From Pestalotiopsis fici W106-1 (taxonomy: Eukaryota > Ascomycota > Sordariomycetes > Amphisphaeriales > Sporocadaceae): a stretch of DNA of 64,000 bases. Where the stretch lies: the NCBI RefSeq assembly GCF_000516985.1, contig NW_006917100.1, positions 2,407,490 through 2,471,489 of the forward strand, read 5' to 3'. The notes under the pieces are model-generated. The model ran no database searches and was not told where the DNA came from. It saw only the letters and a program-made list of their open reading frames with translations. Positions 57,939 through 64,000 of this stretch are shown here, in pieces. Each line of letters starts with the position of its first letter. Position 1 is the stretch's first letter. A program made the translations under genes and the position numbers.

Positions 57939-60838
57939 ATGGCGCCGCAAAAGGGCAAGGATAAGGCTACCGAGTCGCCGCCAACGCTGGATATGTCTGA
58001 TACAGAGTCGGTCGTAGCTCACTCCGAGGACGAAAGCACCACCGCCGACAAGGAAAAGGATAGCGGCACTCCCAGCGACGCGCCAGCGCTGCCGCTGCAG
58101 AAGCGTCGGAGGGTCACACGCGCTTGCGACGAGTGTAGGAGGAAGAAGATCAAGTGCGATGGAAAGCAGCCATGCACCCACTGCCAGGTCTACAGCTACG
58201 AGTGCACCTACGACAAGCCCTCTAACCGTCGCAGGAACCCTGCCCCACAGTATATCGAGGCCCTGGAGAACCGATTGCAAAGGGCAGAGGCGCTGCTCAA
58301 GAAGTTCATGCCAGATCTCGACTTGGCAGATCCCGCCATGGACCCTGCCGTCGAGCAGGAGTTTAGACTACGCGAACAGGCACGTGCCAAGGCGATTAAG
58401 AAGGAGGAGAGCTCCGGGTCATCATCGACCAAAACGGATGAGCGGCTCCTATCCATGATCTCTGGCGTGGGCCAGCTCGAATTCGACGACAAGGGCGACT
58501 ATGATTTCCATGGCCCTTCCTCTGGCACGGTATTTTTCCGCAAGATGAAGGACCATTTCAAGTCATTGCTCGGACGCGATTACCACGTCCCCGTGCTTCC
58601 CCGACCGCCCAAACCTTCTAGCCTAACCCTGGATTCTCCTCGCCTGTCAGCCGGTGGCTCTCCTGCCAGCAGAAAAGGATCATTGCCAGAAATTGTCGAT
58701 CTGCCTCCAAAAGTGGTAGCACGACGCCTATGTTCTCATTCACTAAAATATGCCACCTGTTTACTGCGTGTGGTGCACGTTCCATCGTTTTACAGCATGG
58801 TGGACAGAATCTACGAGCGCACTCCGGGAAGCTACCATGGGGAAAATGAAGATAGAGAGCTTGCATTGTTGTACTCGGTTCTGGCTCTTGGGTGCATGTA
58901 CAATGTTTTGGATGACGAAAAGTCGAAGAAACCACCCTACGAATTGGCCACTGAGCAAGGGTAAGGTCTAAACCACTGAAAGTAAAAACCCACCTACTGA
59001 CCCTGGAACAGACTAAAGTACTACACGTCAGCACGTTTCTTGCTTCAAGATATTACGGAATGCCGTGACCTGACGTCTCTTCAGGCGCTCCTGTTCATGA
59101 TTCTCTTCATACAGTCAATCTCGAATTTGAGCACGTGCTACGGTTTTGTTGGCATTGCTCTGCGGTCTGCCCTGCGGATGGGCTTGCACAGAAATCTGCC
59201 GCACAACGGGGAAACAGCCATTGACGCCGAAACAAGGCGGCGTGTCTTCTCTGTCTGCCGCCAACTGGATATTTATGTTTCCGCGCTTTTAGGATTCCCG
59301 ATGCTCCTGAACGAAGAGGATATCGATCAGCCATTGCCTACGCCCGTGGACGACGAATTTATCACGAAAGCTGGTATCGTCTCTGTGCCTCCTGGCACTA
59401 CCTCGTTCTTTGAGGCCTTCAATGCTCACGCTCGCCTGATGGATATCCTGAGCAAGGTTATCAAGTTCGTCTATCCGCTAAAAGGCATCGAGCAGAGCGT
59501 TGCAGAAGGTGGACAGATGAGTCCGTCATATGTCATTAGCTACGCCAAGGTTAAAGAACTCGAGGCTGCGCTGCATGAATGGAACGAAGCATTGCCTGTC
59601 GCCTGGCGACCAGATTCCGAGGGCCCTGAGGAGGTTGTCCGCGTTCGCAACTTACTCAGGTTCGCATTTGCACACGTTCAAATGGTCCTGTATCGACCAT
59701 TCCTCCATGCCGTGTCGCCAAAGATGACGGCGGGCAAGCAACCCGACGAGCGGTCCTACGCCTGCGGCGCCGCGGGCATCAACGTTGCCCGCAATATCAT
59801 ACATATAGGCATTGAAATGCGCAAGCAGGTATCCTTGGTCGGCCCATACTGGTTCACCCTGTTCACCGAATTCTTCGCCATCATCACCTTGGTATTCTAC
59901 GTTCTCGAGAATGTCGACAAGCCCGGTACTTCAGACATCATGGCAGATGCTGCAGCCGGTAGAGATATGATTGCCAAGATTGCACGGCGTAGTGTAGCTG
60001 CTGATCGTATCTCCAAGGCTTTAGATGTAAGACGATGACCTTGTTTTTTCCATCCCCCCCGGCCGCCCGCCCGACTTTTACTAACTCGCCTCAGGTTCTG
60101 TTTGAGCAGCTTCCCCCAAAGATGAAAAAGGTGTCGGCCACATCGACTCCGTCCAAAAAGCGCTCAGCTACGGGCTCAAAAGAATCACTCCCAACGACTA
60201 TCTCGTCTCCAAGCAGCCACAACCAGTCAGTGCGCTCAAGCGATACGATGGACGGCATGTCGGCCAACGGAATCCGAGGATCCTTGGCACCCATGGCGCC
60301 TAGCGTTGGCTTTGATCTCGATACAAATTTTGGCCTCGACGACTTCTCTCCAAACATGCAGGGCATGTCGCCACTAGATCTGGCGGCTCACCCGGCAGAC
60401 GCAATGGCCGCGGCTCATCTTGACCATGGAAGACATCTGCAACAAGACGGCCTCGGACAGGGATTGAACCAGATCAACCAACTTGACGCCGTTATGTTTC
60501 CCTCAGGTGATCCGCTGGCATACCCCAATCAGCCTGGGTTAGGCATGAGGGGAGGTCCTCAACACTACGATCCATCACAGTACTATGCACCGAACCTGTT
60601 TGATGGTATTGAAGGTCAGTTGATGGGTCCGCTTCCTCCATACTTGATGCAGACACCACAAGGACAGCCCGGGTTTTCGTTCCCAGCTCAAATGTATTCA
60701 GATCCAATGCTAGCAATTCAGCTGCAGCGGGCGCCCCATCAGCCCCATGGCCATCACCAGATGCCGCAGCAACGGCGGCGTATGTTTAATCAGTTCGGCG
60801 CACAACAGTCATGGTCCGGCGGCATGTTTCCCCAGTAG
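57939..60838 (+). CDS. Zn2Cys6 transcription factor with fungal_trans domain (926 aa)
   Basis: Three exons with introns at 58961-59011 and 60027-60094 give 927 codons. The start has a good context (TCACCATGG). An acidic Ser/Thr-rich N-terminus precedes the binuclear zinc cluster RACDECRRKKIKCDG..PCTHCQVYSYECTY, all six Cys present, with a basic NLS-like QKRRRV. A coiled-coil follows (YIEALENRLQRAEALLKKF). The middle homology domain runs from about PPKVVARRLCSHSLKYATC to PLPTPVDDEF. It includes GIALRSALRMGLHRNLPHN and ETRRRVFSVCRQLDIYVSALLGFP, hallmark of the fungal_trans regulatory domain. The C-terminus is rich in Gln, Pro, His, Met and Gly and may be a transactivation region. The target pathway is not recognisable; I would not equate it with XlnR, FacB or AmyR. 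Confidence 0.93.
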
Positions 60839-62052
60839 AGAGATTGATGATCGAGATGATACCCCTTCCTTGTAAAGTGTACGGATCGGCTGGTCCGTGA
60901 TCACAGCGGTTTGATGTTTCCGTGGTAGTCTGGTTGGAGTTTGCCTGATTCGTTCTGGGTGTGGTATATATGCCCAAGTCAGTCGGCGTTGCGTGTGGCA
61001 ATGCCGTTGCTGTGCAGTCCTTCGGAAGCAATGGGGGAATAAAAAAAAATAACTCATATGGGCCAACGTCCAGGCAAGGTCAAATTATGCATGTTTGTTG
61101 GCGGGGCATAGACATTTGAGAAGGCGTCTTTATAGCTACGACCAGTCCCTCCGGGCTAGCTGCACGTAGTATTTATTTACTTATTTTTTATTTACCATGT
61201 GGCGATGAAGCGACATGTATGGGACAAGAGGCCAATTGAAAGGGGTGGGAGGAGACCCTTATACAGCTTCTACTATCTGGCAAGCCTTGGCCAAATACTC
61301 AAGGAGAATTAGAAACTGTTACAGAGTTGATGTCTTGTTGTCACATGCTGATATTACATTTCGCGATACCGTGTCCATGATTTACAAACAATATAGCGAG
61401 CGACTGTAGTCGCCCCGACGTGAATACGATGAAGAGTGATCGATCCATGTATGTCTATGATACGGGTACTAAGAAATCAGTACTAATAGTGGACGATTTG
61501 CAGATTTGATGAATGGAAAACACACTCTACTGTAATTCTCGCCTAAACCCAGTCCCTAAACCAAAAATGGACGGGGGGGCCGGGGACAAGCTGATAAACA
61601 GCGATTGACGGCCAATGGCTAGGTGCCCCGCATTGCATTAGGTACCTAAGGTAGTAAGTAGGCAAGGTAGGTAGGTGGTAGGTACCCGACCTCGTTCATG
61701 TCTGTCAAGCACCTACCTCGTGTACTTCCTTGATGGATAACAACAACTACCCAGACTACTACTACTACTTCACCGAATAGCTACCTACCTCAACCAGGTA
61801 CCTGACTTCTTACATTTTTCACTACGTCAGTCCGTACTCGCCTTCTTTTTTGCGTGCTTGGAACAACTATTCAATAGGCACTAAACCAGCCAAAGGCTTG
61901 TCGACTAGGCAGACAGACCTCTTGCCCCTCGTCATCTGTACCAAGCAGGAAAGCCCAGGACCCGCTGGAACGACGAGATCGCCAAACGCCCAACTTGTGC
62001 CGGCTAGGTCGTCTCTTCGAGTGTGGCGGGCGCGCACTACATTGAATTAAAC
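60839..62052. other. Intergenic spacer with dense TACCTA words
   Basis: About 1.2 kb between two plus-strand genes. Around 61635-61810 it is crowded with TAGGTACCTA, AAGGTAG, GTAGGTAGGTGGTAGG and CTACCTACCTCAACCAGGTACC words. No gene is called. Confidence 0.5.
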
Positions 62053-64000
62053 ATGGACGAGATGGAGATTATCGATCACGAAATTGCCGTCGATGAAGAG
62101 TTCGATGCTTTGTAAGCTCAATCACGTACCCCAAGATTACGCCAGCAGCACGGCTCGTCGCTCGCTCTCCTTCTCCGTTCTGACTCTCGACTGCCAGGAC
62201 CATTGAGCTCAAATCGTCACCGATCCGGCGGTTTCCTGGTATGTTGTTTCTACTATTCTAGACTTTCTCGGTGATAAATGGTCGCTCCAATGCCCTTACT
62301 CTGGCCATTTTCAAGTGTAATCTGGCTGTCTTGAAAGTGCTTCCTTTAGTTGAGGAACCTGTGCTTATCATGTCTAATTCGCCAATGAGCCCTTTGTCCT
62401 TCGAGCCATCTCTCAAATCTATTGATTCACTTATCGAGCGTCACGTCATACTGATTGCTCCTAGCCAAAACGCACGCAAGGAAAGTGGCAAAAGCCCTGG
62501 GCGTCGACCATGGCATCATCTATCTGCCTGGTCAATCCGAGTTGGGGTATGAAGACTCGGACATGGAGGCTCCCTTCCGACAACGTCGATAGTGAGTAGT
62601 AATAGTCCGACGAAGAACAACAAGATGCGAGAGGTCGTAGGCTGACATGCAGACTTAGCTTTTACTACCTAAGTGGTGCTGATTTCGCCGGCTGCGCCGT
62701 CACATATGATATAGAAGCGGATAATCTAATCCTCTGGATCCCATATACACCGCCCCAGACCGTCCTGTGGTATGGCACGACGCCAAGTCCCGCCGAGTGT
62801 ATGGAGAAATCGGATCTGGACGATGTCAAGTATGTTGCCGAACTTCCCAAGTACCTAGTCCCAACGCTCGCTCTCGTTGAGACTCTCTACGGTTTGCGGG
62901 AGTCACAGCTTCCACGATTCAAATCCTTCGACACCCTCAAGCCGCATATCAGGATCGACACCTCGTCCCTCTTGTCAGCTATTGGTGAGGCCCGAGTGAT
63001 AAAGTCAGACTACGAGCTTGCCATGATCAGAAAGGCCAATGATATTAGCTCCCTGGCTCACCGGACAGTCTGCGAGGAGCTGCTCTCATTGAAGAATGAA
63101 TGTGAGGTCGAGGCTATCTTTACCGCCGTGAGCATCTCGCGTAATGCGCATACTCAAGCATACGCCATCATCGCTGGCTCCGGGGCCAATGCCGCCTCGC
63201 TTCACTACGGTGCAAACAATGAACCTCTGGCAGGCCGTCAACTTCTCGTTCTCGATGCTGGTGCTGAATGGAACGTGTACGCTTCAGACATCACGCGCAC
63301 TCTCCCAATCTCGGGCAGCTTCACTCCCGAGGCTAAAGCCATTTATGACCTTGTCAATGAGATGCAGACCCAATGCATCGATCGCATTCGTCCCGGCACT
63401 GTCTATTACAGCCTTCATCTGCATGCCCACATGGTGGCAGTCAAGGGTCTGCTACAAATTGGTATCCTACACAATGGCACCGCGAGTGAGATCTTCAAGA
63501 ACGGTACAAGCACCGCCTTCTTCCCCCACGGACTTGGCCACCATGTCGGTCTCGAGGTCCACGATGTCCCCGGGTACGAGAGGCTCATGATCGAGGCTGA
63601 CGGTTTCCTGGCAATGGGTGGGAAGCGAAAACCCGTCCTGCCCGAGATGCTCCGCGAAATGATGGCCTTGGATTCTTTTGACCCCATTGCTGCAGCTGAC
63701 GAGGGAAGTAACACTAAAATGTCCGGGCCGCCTCCTCCGTACAAGGGACGTCGACAACTTGCCCCCGGCATGATTGTCACCGTGGAGCCAGGTATATATT
63801 TTTGCAGGCCCTACATTGAAACATTTTTTCTCAAGCAGCCCGATCATGCCAGGTACATCAACACCGAAGTCCTCGAGAGGTATTGGGACGTGGGCGGTGT
63901 GCGCATTGAAGACGATATTCTAGTCACAGATGACGGGAATGAGAATCTCTCTTGGGCACCCAAAGGTCAGGAGATGCTGGACATCATCAATGGCGAGACA
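62053..64000 (+). CDS. Xaa-Pro aminopeptidase / prolidase (M24B), 3' end cut by the window
   Basis: Four exons are visible with introns at 62112-62197, 62239-62464 and 62592-62658; all phases match, and the frame is open to base 64000. It starts MDEMEIIDHEIAVDEEFDAL. The third splice (acceptor at 62658) restores FRQRRYFYYLSGADFAGC, typical of fungal PEPP aminopeptidases. The creatinase-like N-terminal domain is followed by the pita-bread catalytic domain. Its metal ligands can be read as LDAGAEWNVYASDITRTLP (two Asp), HGLGHHVGLEVHD (His), VTVEPGIY (Glu) and GGVRIEDDILVT (Glu), so the dinuclear Mn site is complete. The enzyme removes N-terminal residues before proline, or cleaves Xaa-Pro dipeptides. 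Its C-terminus is outside the window. Confidence 0.93.

Noticed and set aside
57082..57964. Two long frames (153 and 184 residues) upstream of the Zn2Cys6 factor
   Set aside because: Low-complexity Pro/Ser-rich composition. The second (57410-57964) begins with a non-ATG codon and overlaps the true ATG. They probably reflect the C/T-rich leader.
1..64000. Transposons, rRNA, CRISPR arrays or telomeric repeats
   Set aside because: No reverse transcriptase, transposase, long terminal repeat, TTAGGG array or spaced repeat array was seen. tRNA genes were looked for by eye only and none was found, so a tRNA could have been missed.

Overview
This window is nuclear DNA of a filamentous ascomycete, most likely a member of the Sordariomycetes order Hypocreales. 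Genes carry many short introns (about 43-230 bp, GT..AG, often with a CTAAC/CTGAC branch site). The G-protein alpha subunit is nearly identical in sequence to the group I fungal type, and the gene families (HET domain, DUF7580, Zn2Cys6, MFS) are typical of this class. I rebuilt the gene models by hand by matching splice phase. Almost every model below adds up to a whole number of codons across its exons.

Layout. 1-7.6 kb: a 5'-truncated DUF7580-type gene, then a seven-exon gene for a 1,778-residue fusion of a zinc-binding region, a protein kinase and a HET domain. This looks like a self/non-self recognition or programmed-cell-death locus. 9.8-10.9 kb: an orphan polytopic membrane protein. 11-22.7 kb: five minus-strand genes, namely a DHA1 drug-type MFS transporter, a secreted alpha/beta hydrolase, a phosphate/glycerophosphodiester-type MFS transporter, a hot-dog thioesterase and a sugar-type MFS transporter. 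24.2-32.1 kb: a divergent set of a chitin-synthase-like GT2 membrane glycosyltransferase, a nucleotide-sugar 6-dehydrogenase of the WbpA/WecC style, and a GH18 chitinase-like hydrolase without a signal peptide. Together they suggest synthesis and trimming of an unusual uronate- or aminosugar-containing surface polysaccharide.

32.7-35.9 kb: a DUF3716 zinc-binding protein with a His-Glu repeat, and a DUF1771-Smr protein ending in a CaaX-like box. 35.9-42.8 kb has no gene I can support and probably includes the long leader of the G-alpha gene. 42.8-52.7 kb is a dense housekeeping block: G-alpha, a GTT1-like glutathione S-transferase, the tiny complex I subunit NDUFB4/B15, Prp18, SAP18 and COP9 signalosome subunit CSN1. 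52.7-57.9 kb is gene-poor. 57.9-60.8 kb holds a Zn2Cys6 transcription factor with two short upstream reading frames. 62.0 kb to the right edge holds a 3'-truncated Xaa-Pro aminopeptidase.

The two most interesting systems are the zinc region-kinase-HET fusion beside a DUF7580 gene, and the GT2/dehydrogenase/GH18 set. No transposon, CRISPR array, tRNA or rRNA gene was recognised. All family calls come from reading the translated sequence; no database was searched.
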